Part shown: piece after piece, positions 42,553 to 50,943 of the stretch
Layout of the letters: the number at the start of each line of letters is the position of its first letter
How positions within the stretch are numbered: the first letter of the stretch is position 1
DNA from: Saprospiraceae bacterium
GTDB taxonomy: Bacteria; Bacteroidota; Bacteroidia; Chitinophagales; Saprospiraceae
DNA: 56,135 bases
Reading direction: 5' to 3'
Assembly: GCA_029263015.1 (NCBI GenBank)
Contig: JAJCYI010000116.1
Span: forward strand, 1-56,135
Program-made: the position numbers and the translations under genes
The notes under the pieces: model-generated
What the model was told of the DNA's origin: nothing
Seen by the model: the letters and a program-made list of their open reading frames with translations, nothing else
Database searches by the model: none

Positions 42553-43950
42553 ATGAAATCCAGGATATTATTCTTACTCATCTGCCTCACTTACCAGCTC
42601 ACCGCCCAACTCACCATTAATGTGACTGATATTCCAAATAATACTCCCATGGATGCGGAAATCCATATTGCTGGAAATTTTCAAGGGTGGGATCCAGGCA
42701 GCCCTGATTATACTTTGACCGACAATGGTAACGGCACTTATGAAATCACTTTTTCTCCAGCTGCTGGTTTATTGAAATTCAAGTTTACACGAGGTGATTG
42801 GGATACTGTGGAAGGTGATGCAACCGGTGGCTTCCTCCCTGACCGGGAGTACGATTACGACGGTACGCCATCCGTTTTGGAATTGGAAATTTTGAGTTGG
42901 GAAGATACAGGCGGTACCGGAAATTCCACTGCCGCTGACAATGTCCACATTCTTGATGATAATTTTTACATGCCCCAACTCGACCGCAACCGGCGCATCT
43001 GGATTTACCTGCCGCCAGATTACGAGACTTCCAGTAAATATTACCCTGTGCTGTACATGCACGATGGCCAGAATTTGTTCGACATCCAAACCAGTTTCAC
43101 CGGGGAGTGGGAAGTGGATGAATCACTAAACGGGCTTTTTGAAGATGGCGATCACGGAGCAATTGTGGTTGGCATAGATAACGGCAGCGCACTGCGTACC
43201 GATGAATATTCTCCGTGGTGGAATGCTCAATATAGTGCAGGGGGCGAAGGCGGAGCATATATGGATTTTATTGTTGAAACGTTGAAACCTCACATCGATG
43301 CCAACTACCGCACATTGGCTGGCAGGGAATATACTTGCCTGTTTGGCAGCTCACTCGGCGGACTTATTTCCCAATATGGCCTCATGGAGCACCAAGATGT
43401 ATTTGGGAAAGCTGGTGTTTTTTCCCCGGCCTTTTGGTTCAATTCTGAAATATTCGACCACAGTGCCGATACACCAAAAACAGGTTTCATGAAAATTTAC
43501 ATGCTAGCGGGAATCCCTGAAGGAAACGGTTCAGTGGTTGAGGATGTGAATCAGATGGAATCGGTCCTGTTCAATAATGGTTTTGAGCCCCAGGAAGTCA
43601 ATAAAGCCTTTCACGCTGATGGCGCGCACAGTGAGTGGTATTGGGCGAGGGAGTTTCCCTGGGCCTACCTCTGGCTTTTTGATGGAGTTGACCTGACAGA
43701 TGCTTCTGAAGAGCAGGCCTCCAGTATCCGAATTTACCCCAATCCTGCTGATACCATGCTGTTTTTGGAAAATTTGCCAGAGCTAAAGAAACCTGTCGCA
43801 AGGATTTATTCAATTGATGGGAAACTGATAAAAAAAGAAAGATTAGAAGGGAATAATATTGATGTAAGCAGTTTACAACCAGGCACATATATTTTAAAAA
43901 TACAGGCAAAGCACAAATTTGGTTTTACCAAAAGAATAATCATAAAATAA
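42553..43950 (+). CDS. secreted esterase-D-like hydrolase with T9SS domain
   Basis: A 465-residue exported enzyme. After the signal peptide (MKSRILFLLICLTYQLTAQ), residues 20-115 look like a starch-binding or glycogen-binding-type beta domain (EIHIAGNFQGWDPGSPDYTLTDNGNGTYEITF). The alpha/beta hydrolase domain of the esterase D/enterochelin-esterase family follows: RIWIYLPPDYETS...YYPVLYMHDGQNLFD, nucleophile elbow CLFGSSLGGLIS (Ser about 266), and a histidine in HADGAHSEWYWAREF. The T9SS sorting domain starts IRIYPNPADTMLFLE. It may be a carbohydrate esterase given the N-terminal domain, but the substrate is inferred. Confidence 0.9.
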   Translation: MKSRILFLLICLTYQLTAQLTINVTDIPNNTPMDAEIHIAGNFQGWDPGSPDYTLTDNGNGTYEITFSPAAGLLKFKFTRGDWDTVEGDATGGFLPDREYDYDGTPSVLELEILSWEDTGGTGNSTAADNVHILDDNFYMPQLDRNRRIWIYLPPDYETSSKYYPVLYMHDGQNLFDIQTSFTGEWEVDESLNGLFEDGDHGAIVVGIDNGSALRTDEYSPWWNAQYSAGGEGGAYMDFIVETLKPHIDANYRTLAGREYTCLFGSSLGGLISQYGLMEHQDVFGKAGVFSPAFWFNSEIFDHSADTPKTGFMKIYMLAGIPEGNGSVVEDVNQMESVLFNNGFEPQEVNKAFHADGAHSEWYWAREFPWAYLWLFDGVDLTDASEEQASSIRIYPNPADTMLFLENLPELKKPVARIYSIDGKLIKKERLEGNNIDVSSLQPGTYILKIQAKHKFGFTKRIIIK

Positions 43951-44000
43951 TGGAGAATGGAGAATTTGATACGATTCAGTTCTCCATGCTCCATTCTCCA
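43951..44000. repeat. wordy inverted repeat between the esterase gene and hemH
   Basis: TGGAGAATGGAGAA at 43951-43964 pairs with TTCTCCATGCTCCATTCTCC and final A at 43980-44000. It starts directly after the esterase stop and ends 8 bases before the hemH start. Confidence 0.65.
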
Positions 44001-44008
44001 TTGAATAA

Positions 44009-45034
44009 ATGTTATCTGGAAAAAAAGGCGTCCTCCTTGTCAATCTTGGTACTCCTGACAAACCTACCTGGAGTGCAGTTTACCGATATTTAAAACAGTT
44101 CCTGCTTGATCCACGGGTGATTGATTATCCGTGGTTGGGCCGTAACCTGTTGGTGAGGGGAATCATCCTGCCATTTCGGACTGGAAGTTCCACCAAGTTG
44201 TACAAAAGATTATGGCTGCCAGAAGGTTCACCTTTGAAAGTATATGGAAGACGTTTGGAAGAAGGCGTGAGAACAGTACTTGGGGAAAAATACGAAGTGG
44301 AATTTGCCATGCGGTATCAAAACCCCTCTATCGAATCCGCCATTGAAAAATTGTTGGAAAAGCAGGTAAGTGAACTATTGATATTTCCACTGTTTCCACA
44401 ATATGCGAGTGCAACTACTGGATCGGTTCACGAAGAAGTCATGCGGATTTTACAAAAAAAACAGGTTATCCCGCAAGTCAAGATGGTGAATTCATACCAC
44501 GACTTCCAAGCCATGATTGAAGTATTTGCTGAAAATGGCCGCAAACATGGGATTGAAAAATATGATCACATTTTGTTCAGCTATCACGGCCTGCCCCAGC
44601 GACAACTGGTAAAAGCAGATTCCTGCAACCATTGCCTGCAAGGTGCTGATTGTTGCCAGTCCATTTCAGTGGAAAACCAATTTTGTTATTCTGCCCAATG
44701 CCATTCCACGACCGCTGCGCTTGCCAAAGAACTTGGTTTGTCGGCAGACAGGTACACGACTTGCTTTCAATCCAGGCTTGGAAGGGAGGTCTGGATAAAA
44801 CCTTACACCAGCGAGGCAATAAAAGAACGGGCCAAACAAGGAGACAAAAACCTGCTTGTTTTCTGTCCTGCATTTGTATCGGATTGTTTGGAAACCACTA
44901 TTGAGATTTCAGTGGAATACCAGGAAGAATTTGAGCAACTCGGCGGGGAGAAAGTGCAATTGGTCGAGAGTTTGAACGATCACCCTAATTGGGTCAAAGC
45001 AGTATCAAGTTTCATCAAAAAGGAAACAGCCTAA
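44009..45034 (+). CDS. hemH: ferrochelatase
   Basis: A 341-residue enzyme inserting iron into protoporphyrin (or coproporphyrin) to form haem. It opens KGVLLVNLGTPDKPTWSAVYRYLKQFL. The metal-site histidine is in FSYHGLPQRQ, and the conserved glutamate region reads CPAFVSDCLETTIEISVEY. A cysteine cluster (DSCNHCLQGADCC) follows the histidine; clusters at this place are common in Bacteroidota enzymes, and whether it binds metal is unclear. The stop TAA overlaps the next ATG (TAATG), so the HAD gene is likely translationally coupled. Confidence 0.95.
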   Translation: MLSGKKGVLLVNLGTPDKPTWSAVYRYLKQFLLDPRVIDYPWLGRNLLVRGIILPFRTGSSTKLYKRLWLPEGSPLKVYGRRLEEGVRTVLGEKYEVEFAMRYQNPSIESAIEKLLEKQVSELLIFPLFPQYASATTGSVHEEVMRILQKKQVIPQVKMVNSYHDFQAMIEVFAENGRKHGIEKYDHILFSYHGLPQRQLVKADSCNHCLQGADCCQSISVENQFCYSAQCHSTTAALAKELGLSADRYTTCFQSRLGREVWIKPYTSEAIKERAKQGDKNLLVFCPAFVSDCLETTIEISVEYQEEFEQLGGEKVQLVESLNDHPNWVKAVSSFIKKETA

Positions 45035-45732
45035 TGGGAAAAACACTCGTCATTTTCGATGTGGACGGGACGCTTGTGTTCTCCAACCGAATTGATAGCC
45101 AGTGCTTTGCACAAACATATGAAACCATTTATGGTCGCCCTTTCCCTACCATCGACTGGCGGTATTACCCACACGTTACCGATCACACCATTTTCAATAC
45201 AGTAATAAAAGAACAGTTTGGGCGCTCCGCGACACCAGATGAAATAGGCTATTTCCAAGATCATTTTGTCAGCCTTTTGGAAATTAAACGGATCGAGGAA
45301 CCTGAAGCATTTCAACAAGTACCACATGCCCGTGAAACTATACTAACCCTGATGGCCGACCCGAAATATGTTGTAGGAGTTGGCACCGGAGGTTGGAAAC
45401 GCCCCGCCCATCTGAAGCTCAGTCATGTACAAATACCTGCTGACCAGTTGTTTATGAGTGCAGCAGACGGCAAGGTCACCAGGGAAGCCATTTTGGAAGA
45501 AGTCATTGAAGAAGCAACTTCCCACCATGCAGTTTTTAAAAAAATCATCTATATCGGCGATGCAGTTTGGGATGTGCAAACGACCCGCAACCTATCTTTA
45601 GATTTTGTCGGCATACGCCGTAATGGCGATTTACACGTTTTGGAAGACGCGGGGGCAACTAGCGTGTTGCAAGATTTTTCAGACCACCATCTATTCATTC
45701 AGGCCTTGGAAGATGCCGTGCCGCCACAGTAA
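45034..45732 (+). CDS. HAD-family hydrolase
   Basis: A 232-residue phosphatase-like enzyme. Motif I is VIFDVDGTLVFSN with the nucleophile Asp. Motif II is in VVGVGTGGWKR, and motif IV is IIYIGDAVWDVQTTRNL. The cap region lies between about residues 20 and 85, as in phosphoglycolate-phosphatase-like members. The substrate is unknown. Start ATG at 45034 shares its A with the hemH stop, and this frame gives the normal family start (MGKTLVIFDVDG). An earlier in-frame start would lie inside hemH. Cotranscribed with hemH, although no haem role is implied. Confidence 0.9.
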   Translation: MGKTLVIFDVDGTLVFSNRIDSQCFAQTYETIYGRPFPTIDWRYYPHVTDHTIFNTVIKEQFGRSATPDEIGYFQDHFVSLLEIKRIEEPEAFQQVPHARETILTLMADPKYVVGVGTGGWKRPAHLKLSHVQIPADQLFMSAADGKVTREAILEEVIEEATSHHAVFKKIIYIGDAVWDVQTTRNLSLDFVGIRRNGDLHVLEDAGATSVLQDFSDHHLFIQALEDAVPPQ

Positions 45733-45755
45733 GCTAGTTCAGGTTTTGATTATTT

Positions 45756-45919
45756 AGAGCATGTTGGGGATTTAGGTTTCGAGTGAAAAAGTGTCTATTT
45801 TTTGATGAAACAAGGCGGGAAATTGGGAGCATAGCCATAGCTACATGACTAATTTCGCAACGCCGTGTCATTAAAAAAGAGGCATTTTATCGCCGGAAGT
45901 TAAATCCCCAACATGCTCT
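45756..45919. mobile_element. MITE-like element, AGAGCATGT family, with nested hairpin
   Basis: A 164-base element with perfect 19-base terminal inverted repeats (AGAGCATGTTGGGGATTTA at 45756-45774, complement at 45901-45919). Inside is a second inverted structure, ACAAGGCGGGAAATTGGG...AATTTCGCAACGCCGTGT, with AGCATAGCCATAGCTAC (45828-45844) at its centre. That 17-base core occurs again, exactly, at 56087-56103. The first nine bases of the ends match the element at 29945. Confidence 0.7.
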
Positions 45920-46013
45920 TAGGAACTTTTCACTTTATTTGCTGTTGTTCCCATTATCGCTCTCACAGAGAATCAGACGATTATGTATTTTTTAATAAAA
46001 ATATATTGTCAGG

Positions 46014-46044
46014 TTTGGAATTATTTGAGGTGATAGTATCTTTG
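46014..46044 (+). promoter_or_regulatory. Bacteroidota promoter of tRNA-Lys
   Basis: TTTG at 46014-46017, a 19-base spacer, then TATCTTTG at 46037-46044, an exact fit to the TTTG/TAnnTTTG consensus. The tRNA starts 23 bases downstream of the -7 box. Confidence 0.8.
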
Positions 46045-46066
46045 CCCCCGCTTTCAAAAAAAGCAT

Positions 46067-46139
46067 GATTCCGTAGCTCAGTTGGTAGAGCACTTGACTT
46101 TTAATCAAGGGGTCCTGGGTTCGAGCCCCAGCGGGATTA
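46067..46139 (+). tRNA. tRNA-Lys (UUU)
   Basis: A 73-base cloverleaf. Acceptor arm GATTCCG pairs with CGGGATT, with G-U wobbles at the first and fourth pairs. The D arm is GCTC..GAGC, and the anticodon stem CTTGA/TCAAG encloses loop CTTTTAA with anticodon TTT. The T arm is CTGGG-TTCGAGC-CCCAG. The discriminator base is A and CCA is not encoded. A promoter and a terminator flank it closely. Confidence 0.97.
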
Positions 46140-46141
46140 CG

Positions 46142-46176
46142 AAGCCTCAGCAAAATCTTGCTGGGGCTTTTTTTTT
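46142..46176 (+). terminator. intrinsic terminator after tRNA-Lys
   Basis: AAGCCTCAGCAA at 46142-46153 pairs with TTGCTGGGGCTT at 46158-46169 with one mismatch, loop AATC, followed by a run of nine T including the stem end. Confidence 0.9.
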
Positions 46177-46210
46177 AGGATCGTGAAAAAAATTACTCCT
46201 GCAAAAAAAC

Positions 46211-47080
46211 TTAGATTTTTACTCTTCTGATTTCAACATGTTCCGAAAACAACTCCCTCCCAAAGAATACTGATCCCTGCTTATCAAAATCCGCAGTCGA
46301 ACCAGTCGTTTGAAAAACCAACTTTCCTGTTTTACTGCAATCCTGGTCTATTTCTGGATGCCTTTCCAAATAGTGTTTTAAGCTTTTGGCAACTATTTTT
46401 CCTTGTGAAATAACATTCACATTTTTTGGCAAGAATGTCTTGATGAGCGGCAACAAGAGTGGATAATGCGTACACGCCAATAATATGGTGTCAATATTTG
46501 GAGATTTTGCCAATAATGCCTGCAAATCTTTTTTGACAAAATACTCCGCCCCTACCCCTTCGCACTCACCGTTTTCGATCAGGGGCACCCACATGGGACA
46601 AGTTTGTTGAAAAACCTTGATGTCTGGAAAAAATTTGTTGATTTCCAGCAAATACGATTCTGATTTCACCGTCCCTGTTGTACCCAGCACCCCAACATGA
46701 CCAGAATTGGTGTGCTGTCCAATTATTTCAGTAGTGGGCCTGATCACGCCAAGTACCTTTTTATCAGGAGCAATTATCGGTAAATCAAGTTGCTGGATAT
46801 TCCGCAATGCCTTTGCCGAGGCAGTATTGCATGCAAGTACAACCAAATGGCAGTCTTGATCGATCAGGTAATTCACGCACTCCAACGTGTAGTGGTAAAT
46901 GGTTTCAAAAGACCGAGTCCCATATGGCGACCTGGCATTGTCACCAAAATATAGGAAATCATAGCCAGGCAGTTCTTCCGTAATTTCTTTCAAGACCGTC
47001 AAGCCACCATAGCCGCTGTCAAAGATGCCAATGGGATGGAGGAGTTGGTTCTTGGTTCTTCGTTGTTGGTTGTTTTGCAT
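46211..47080 (-). CDS. murI: glutamate racemase
   Basis: A 289-residue enzyme making D-glutamate for peptidoglycan. Family motifs are PIGIFDSGYGGLTVLKEI near the start, FGDNARSPYGTRS, the first catalytic Cys in LVVLACNTASAKAL, and the second in ILLACTHYPLLLPL. The only in-frame ATG (47080) gives 16 odd residues first (MQNNQQRRTKNQLLH), which are encoded by a GGTTCTTGGTT-type wordy repeat. Thus the repeat seems to be part of this protein, unless a non-standard start is used. The tail is about 20 residues longer than the classical enzyme. Confidence 0.94.
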   Translation of the reverse strand: MQNNQQRRTKNQLLHPIGIFDSGYGGLTVLKEITEELPGYDFLYFGDNARSPYGTRSFETIYHYTLECVNYLIDQDCHLVVLACNTASAKALRNIQQLDLPIIAPDKKVLGVIRPTTEIIGQHTNSGHVGVLGTTGTVKSESYLLEINKFFPDIKVFQQTCPMWVPLIENGECEGVGAEYFVKKDLQALLAKSPNIDTILLACTHYPLLLPLIKTFLPKNVNVISQGKIVAKSLKHYLERHPEIDQDCSKTGKLVFQTTGSTADFDKQGSVFFGRELFSEHVEIRRVKI

Positions 47081-47140
47081 TATCGGGTTTTGTTTCAGTT
47101 AGGATATTGAAGATTAAGGTGCTAAAAGGCTTTCTTATTT

Positions 47141-47221
47141 AACCACAAAAGGAACAAAAGGAATCATAAGGGACTATGTAGGTGCTCATTTTTGACTTAC
47201 TCTTTTGTGCCTTTTGTGGTT
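47141..47221. repeat. wordy inverted repeat between murI and the DUF5691 gene
   Basis: AACCACAAAAGGAACAAAAG at 47141-47160 and its complement with one mismatch at 47202-47221, spacer 41 bases. It ends 14 bases before the DUF5691 stop codon region. Confidence 0.65.
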
Positions 47222-47234
47222 CAAAAAATGTGCA

Positions 47235-48743
47235 TTACAGGTTCAATTCCTCAATCATTTCCTTTCTGAAAAATACGGTATTCAGCATTTCCTCTACCTC
47301 TTTTTCCCAGTCGTACCAAATTGGAGCGCTTATATCCCATCCTTTTTGCAAGGTGGCAGATAGAGATGGATCACAACGACACCCAGTCATTTGCAATAGT
47401 TTCTTGTAATACGTAAACAACCAGGGCTGACCCTTGTATTTTGTCAGCCATTCCTGTAAACGGTTGATAATCAACAATGTCAACTCATTTTGCCACGGCG
47501 CATCATTCTGCTGGAGGACTTGAAACACAGGATCATCTTCTTCCGGTAATCCTTTTCTTTCTTTCAAATAAGCAATGGAAAGTTGGTTTACTATTTCAGG
47601 TGGGGCGAGTTCGAGCACTTGAATCCCGACAGGGTCATTCCACAGCGGAGAATTTTCGTTTTCAAACCAATAGGTGAACATTTGACCTATCCATTTTTCA
47701 TCATGGTGAAATACCGCTGCAATAGCGATGGCTTTGTGCAGGGTGTTCGACCATTCGTTCTTAGCAAAAAGTTTGAGTAAGGGTTCTGGCTCCAACTCAA
47801 AATGTAATTCCCAGCGACTGGGCGGAATTCCTGAAAATATTTGCCCAAGATAACCAGCCTTCTCCCCTTTCCATTCAGGGTGGATAATAAGAATGCCGTC
47901 AGTCGATGCCACTTTATCAGGTTCATCTGGGATGGTGATATGCCATTTTCCTTTTTCATAAAACAAGCAATCGAGTGCTCGTTGAAACATGCGTTCAGCA
48001 TATTCTGATAATGGCAATTGTGACAGCAATTCTGCTGCAACCTGCCGAACTTCCTTGCGCCTGTCGTGCAGGGCATTTTCAAGGAATCCTTCGTCTTCGG
48101 CAGATAAGCCCACCTTCAGCTCTTGTAGAAAAATGGTCTTGTTTCGATAATTTTCTGTGTCCCAAGTTGACCGGAGGAGTTCGATTGCCTGCGCAGGATT
48201 GTTTTTTCTCAAGAATTTTAAAAAGGCAATCCTATGTATTTTGCTCTCCGTTTCCCAATTGCGGTTTTCCGGTTCATTCAGCCTCATTTTCCAATCAGGG
48301 TGCTGACCAATCAACCATCTTCCACCTTGACTGATTGCCATTTCAATCAATTCCCACCATTCATCAATATCGGGCCGCTGCATAAGAGCTGGCATTAGCT
48401 CGGTGGGCAAGCGTTTGCCATTTTCCAAAAGGTGGTAAAGAAATTCTGGAAAAACCAATGCATATTTCCCATCCAAAATGAGTTTTAAGTGGCGGGTGGA
48501 TTTATAGGAACAGTTGGTCTCTTCCACAAACTCTGCTGCCTCTGGCAGTTTTCCTTCAAAATCTTTTAATGGAAAACCTGCTTTCCGCATTTGCGCAAAC
48601 ATGGCCGAAGCTTCCGCCAAAAGAAGTGGCGCTTCCTTTTTTACATCAAATCCCTGCTCTTGCAACTTTTGCAAAGTTCCACTTGAAAAACTGCTGTTCT
48701 CTGTACCGAGCAGGGCAATTTTGGCAAGTTCTTTCCAGGGCAT
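47235..48743 (-). CDS. DUF5691 protein
   Basis: A 502-residue helical, HEAT-repeat-like cytoplasmic protein (blocks such as LSAEDEGFLENALHDRRKEVRQVAAELLSQLP). It opens with MPWKELAKIALLGTENSSF, the defining region of DUF5691. To my knowledge, DUF5691 genes usually lie with a SWIM zinc-finger protein, a MoxR-type AAA ATPase, a VWA protein and DUF5682. None of these is in this window, so this copy appears separated. Start at ATG 48743; ten more codons upstream would translate a GAGTTTTGAGTTTTGAG-like repeat. The glycosyltransferase gene ends 23 bases upstream. Confidence 0.85.
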   Translation of the reverse strand: MPWKELAKIALLGTENSSFSSGTLQKLQEQGFDVKKEAPLLLAEASAMFAQMRKAGFPLKDFEGKLPEAAEFVEETNCSYKSTRHLKLILDGKYALVFPEFLYHLLENGKRLPTELMPALMQRPDIDEWWELIEMAISQGGRWLIGQHPDWKMRLNEPENRNWETESKIHRIAFLKFLRKNNPAQAIELLRSTWDTENYRNKTIFLQELKVGLSAEDEGFLENALHDRRKEVRQVAAELLSQLPLSEYAERMFQRALDCLFYEKGKWHITIPDEPDKVASTDGILIIHPEWKGEKAGYLGQIFSGIPPSRWELHFELEPEPLLKLFAKNEWSNTLHKAIAIAAVFHHDEKWIGQMFTYWFENENSPLWNDPVGIQVLELAPPEIVNQLSIAYLKERKGLPEEDDPVFQVLQQNDAPWQNELTLLIINRLQEWLTKYKGQPWLFTYYKKLLQMTGCRCDPSLSATLQKGWDISAPIWYDWEKEVEEMLNTVFFRKEMIEELNL

Positions 48744-48766
48744 GGAGGGAAGTTTTGAGTTTTGAG

Positions 48767-49768
48767 TTAGCAAAAAAAGTAATAATGTTCTCCTTGGTTA
48801 AAATTGTTTTCTAGCAGGAATTCAATGATTTCCTTTTGGTCATCAGGAGCAGCTACTGCAATAATAATCTGTGGATCAGTGAGTTGAGAGATGATATTAA
48901 AATGACGAAGTTCAATGCCACGAATTTCTTTGCCAATTTTATCTTCGTTGTTACTGACCCATCCAAAAGTAATATTCCGCTCGTTGAGCAACCTTGCCAG
49001 GCGCTTGCCCTTTCTGCCTGCGCCCCAAATAACAAGTGGACGGTTTGGGTCATGATCGGTTTTTAAAAACCAGTCCGTTTTAAGTTCCAAAAAAGAATTG
49101 TCGTGGTAATTTTTATCAGTGCGTGAGGCCCGCTCTGGTCGGTCCCGCCATTGGTGCAATACCTTCTCACACGTGGCAACTGCTAATCCTGAATCCCTCC
49201 ATCTAAAACACAAATCATAATCTTCGGGATACTTATCTTCCTGGGAAAATGCTCCACACTTTTCCAAGTCAGTACGCCAGGCCATCCAGCAAGGCGAAGG
49301 TACCGGGCATTCTTTATAAACCTCTTTCCAATACCTGTTCCCTTCCGCAAGACCGTTCAACCATACCGCATATTTCTTAAATCCCTCGCCCAAACCTTCC
49401 TTAGAAAAATACTCGACCCAGCCCGTAGCCACATGGTTTTTGCCATGTTGCAATAATGTCTTTTTCAAGCATTCCAATTTTCCCGGGAGCATAATATCAT
49501 CGCTGTCCATGCGGGAAATCAAGACCCCACTGCTTTGTTCATAAGCCAATTTAAGCGCAGGGGCTATTCCTTTTATGTTGTTCTGGAAAATTTTGATACG
49601 ATTGTCAGTAACCGCGTATTCATTCAATATGCTACAGCTTTCATCTGTAGAAAAATCATCCACAGCAAGTAGCTCCCATGCTTGCTCAGTTTGGGCCAAG
49701 ATACTGTCAAGGCATTCTCGAAGGTAAGCGGCAGTATTGAAAACAGGCAGGAGGATGGATATTATCAT
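48767..49768 (-). CDS. GT2 glycosyltransferase with extra C-terminal domain
   Basis: A 333-residue protein. Residues 1-215 are a GT-A family 2 transferase: ISILLPVFNTAAYLRECLDSIL, metal-binding ISRMDSDDIMLPGK (Asp-Ser-Asp-Asp), then WMAWRTDLEKCGAFSQEDKYPEDYDLCFRW with the acceptor-side motif ED. The C-terminal 95 residues form an unusual Rossmann-like unit (LVIWGAGRKGKRLARLLNERNI...), similar to the tail of sugar acetyltransferases and C-methyltransferases. The donor and acceptor are unknown. It precedes the DUF5691 gene on the same strand and may be cotranscribed with it. Confidence 0.88.
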   Translation of the reverse strand: MIISILLPVFNTAAYLRECLDSILAQTEQAWELLAVDDFSTDESCSILNEYAVTDNRIKIFQNNIKGIAPALKLAYEQSSGVLISRMDSDDIMLPGKLECLKKTLLQHGKNHVATGWVEYFSKEGLGEGFKKYAVWLNGLAEGNRYWKEVYKECPVPSPCWMAWRTDLEKCGAFSQEDKYPEDYDLCFRWRDSGLAVATCEKVLHQWRDRPERASRTDKNYHDNSFLELKTDWFLKTDHDPNRPLVIWGAGRKGKRLARLLNERNITFGWVSNNEDKIGKEIRGIELRHFNIISQLTDPQIIIAVAAPDDQKEIIEFLLENNFNQGEHYYFFC

Positions 49769-49831
49769 GAAGTAAAGTTAGACGCATTTGCTGTCTGACC
49801 ATTATTGGCTTTTGGCAATAATTTTTTACAA

Positions 49832-49866
49832 AAAAGGGAAACAACATACTTGACTGTTTCCCTTTT
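49832..49866 (-). terminator. intrinsic terminator after the Rpn-type gene
   Basis: AAAAGGGAAACA at 49832-49843 and its exact complement at 49855-49866; read on the minus strand it ends CCCTTTTTTG. A second small stem (ATTATTG...CAATAAT, 49801-49822) lies next to it. Confidence 0.85.
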
Positions 49867-49889
49867 CAGAATTGTTGGCCAACAACTTC

Positions 49890-50813
49890 TCAATTTACCG
49901 ATTCGACCTGCTTCTTGATTTTGAGGACCACCGAGGTTTTTACATTCAATTTTTTGGCAATCTCTTTTATCGGGATGTTGTGCTTCAACATTTTGATAAT
50001 GGCCAAGGTTGTTTCTATTCCTTCTGTTTTCCCTTTTTCAATCCCTTTTGTTTCACCGGTGGCAAATGCTTCCTCTTTAGCGTCCAGCAGGATTGTTTCA
50101 TGCAATGTATTTGGAATCTTTTTCATAGGCCCGATAATTTTATCAAAATTAAGGTAAAAAATTTTATCGTCAAATGGGGTATAGTATTTTATAAACTCCA
50201 AAATCCCGCGTATGGTTGCTTTTGGATAACCCTCCCGAGTCAGTTTCCGTGCAAGGTTTTCCTTGACTTTTAATTTCTCCATATCTTTCTGTTTTCTGTG
50301 ATCCAACCCATACCAAGCTGCTTCCATGATTAATGCGAATGGGTTGGGTTTAAACTTCTCCAAATTTCCAGGTGGGTTTTCCAGTACTTTGAAAGTGGGA
50401 AAGGAGTAATTTAATACCGTTGATAAACAACTGAAAGAAAAGGACTTAGGATGAAAATTTGGATTTTCGTCCGTAAACACAGCCATTGCTGCAACGGGTT
50501 TTTCAAAACGATCGAACAACCGGTATTGTACGGCATACATCCGTTTTGCAAACTCATCATCCAAATAACCTTGCACTTCTACATGGATCAAAAACCAAAA
50601 CTCTTTACCAGCTGGAGTAAAGACTTTTGCTAAAACATCGGCCCGCCTTCCCTTTGCCTCTGCTTCTGGCAAAATCTGTTCAAGTTCTTTGTCCAAGAAG
50701 ACATAGCCTTTGCTCAAATCAACTTCTTTTTGCCAGTTTGGGAAGAAAAATTTTACGAAATAAGGAAACAATTCCCGGATGATTCCCTTCCAGATGAGGT
50801 CACGTTTTTTCAT
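49890..50813 (-). CDS. Rpn/PD-(D/E)XK nuclease-family protein
   Basis: A 307-residue protein of the Rpn (recombination-promoting nuclease) / PDDEXK transposase-like family. It opens KKRDLIWKGIIRELFPYFVKFFFP. The nuclease core shows RRADVLAKV (Asp) and FLIHVEVQGYLD (Glu-x-Gln instead of Glu-x-Lys, usual in this group), then FAKRMYAVQYRLFDRFEKPV. The C-terminal end looks like a short helix-turn-helix (IKEIAKKLNVKTSVVLKI). Start at ATG 50813. Relatives promote RecA-independent recombination in E. coli. The gene is divergent from the nuclease-helicase gene, separated by 130 bases. No transposon ends flank it. Confidence 0.87.
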   Translation of the reverse strand: MKKRDLIWKGIIRELFPYFVKFFFPNWQKEVDLSKGYVFLDKELEQILPEAEAKGRRADVLAKVFTPAGKEFWFLIHVEVQGYLDDEFAKRMYAVQYRLFDRFEKPVAAMAVFTDENPNFHPKSFSFSCLSTVLNYSFPTFKVLENPPGNLEKFKPNPFALIMEAAWYGLDHRKQKDMEKLKVKENLARKLTREGYPKATIRGILEFIKYYTPFDDKIFYLNFDKIIGPMKKIPNTLHETILLDAKEEAFATGETKGIEKGKTEGIETTLAIIKMLKHNIPIKEIAKKLNVKTSVVLKIKKQVESVN

Positions 50814-50920
50814 GGTTAATTGGTTTTCAAGGGTTAAGGTAATTACTGAAAGCCATTTGGCCAAACATGCTCGACTATAGCAGCATTATAAGGGAGTTCC
50901 TATTCCATGTCCATTTTCGA

Positions 50921-50928
50921 TACTTTTG
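50921..50928 (+). promoter_or_regulatory. -7-like element (TACTTTTG) of the helicase gene
   Basis: TACTTTTG matches TAnnTTTG only 15 bases before the ATG at 50944, implying a very short leader. No clear -33 element. Confidence 0.45.
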
Positions 50929-50943
50929 CCTTCTTCAATAAAC

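Noticed and set aside
49890-50813. Insertion sequence, because the family is sometimes named transposase
   Set aside because: No terminal inverted repeats or target duplication surround the gene; Rpn-type proteins are usually not parts of insertion sequences.
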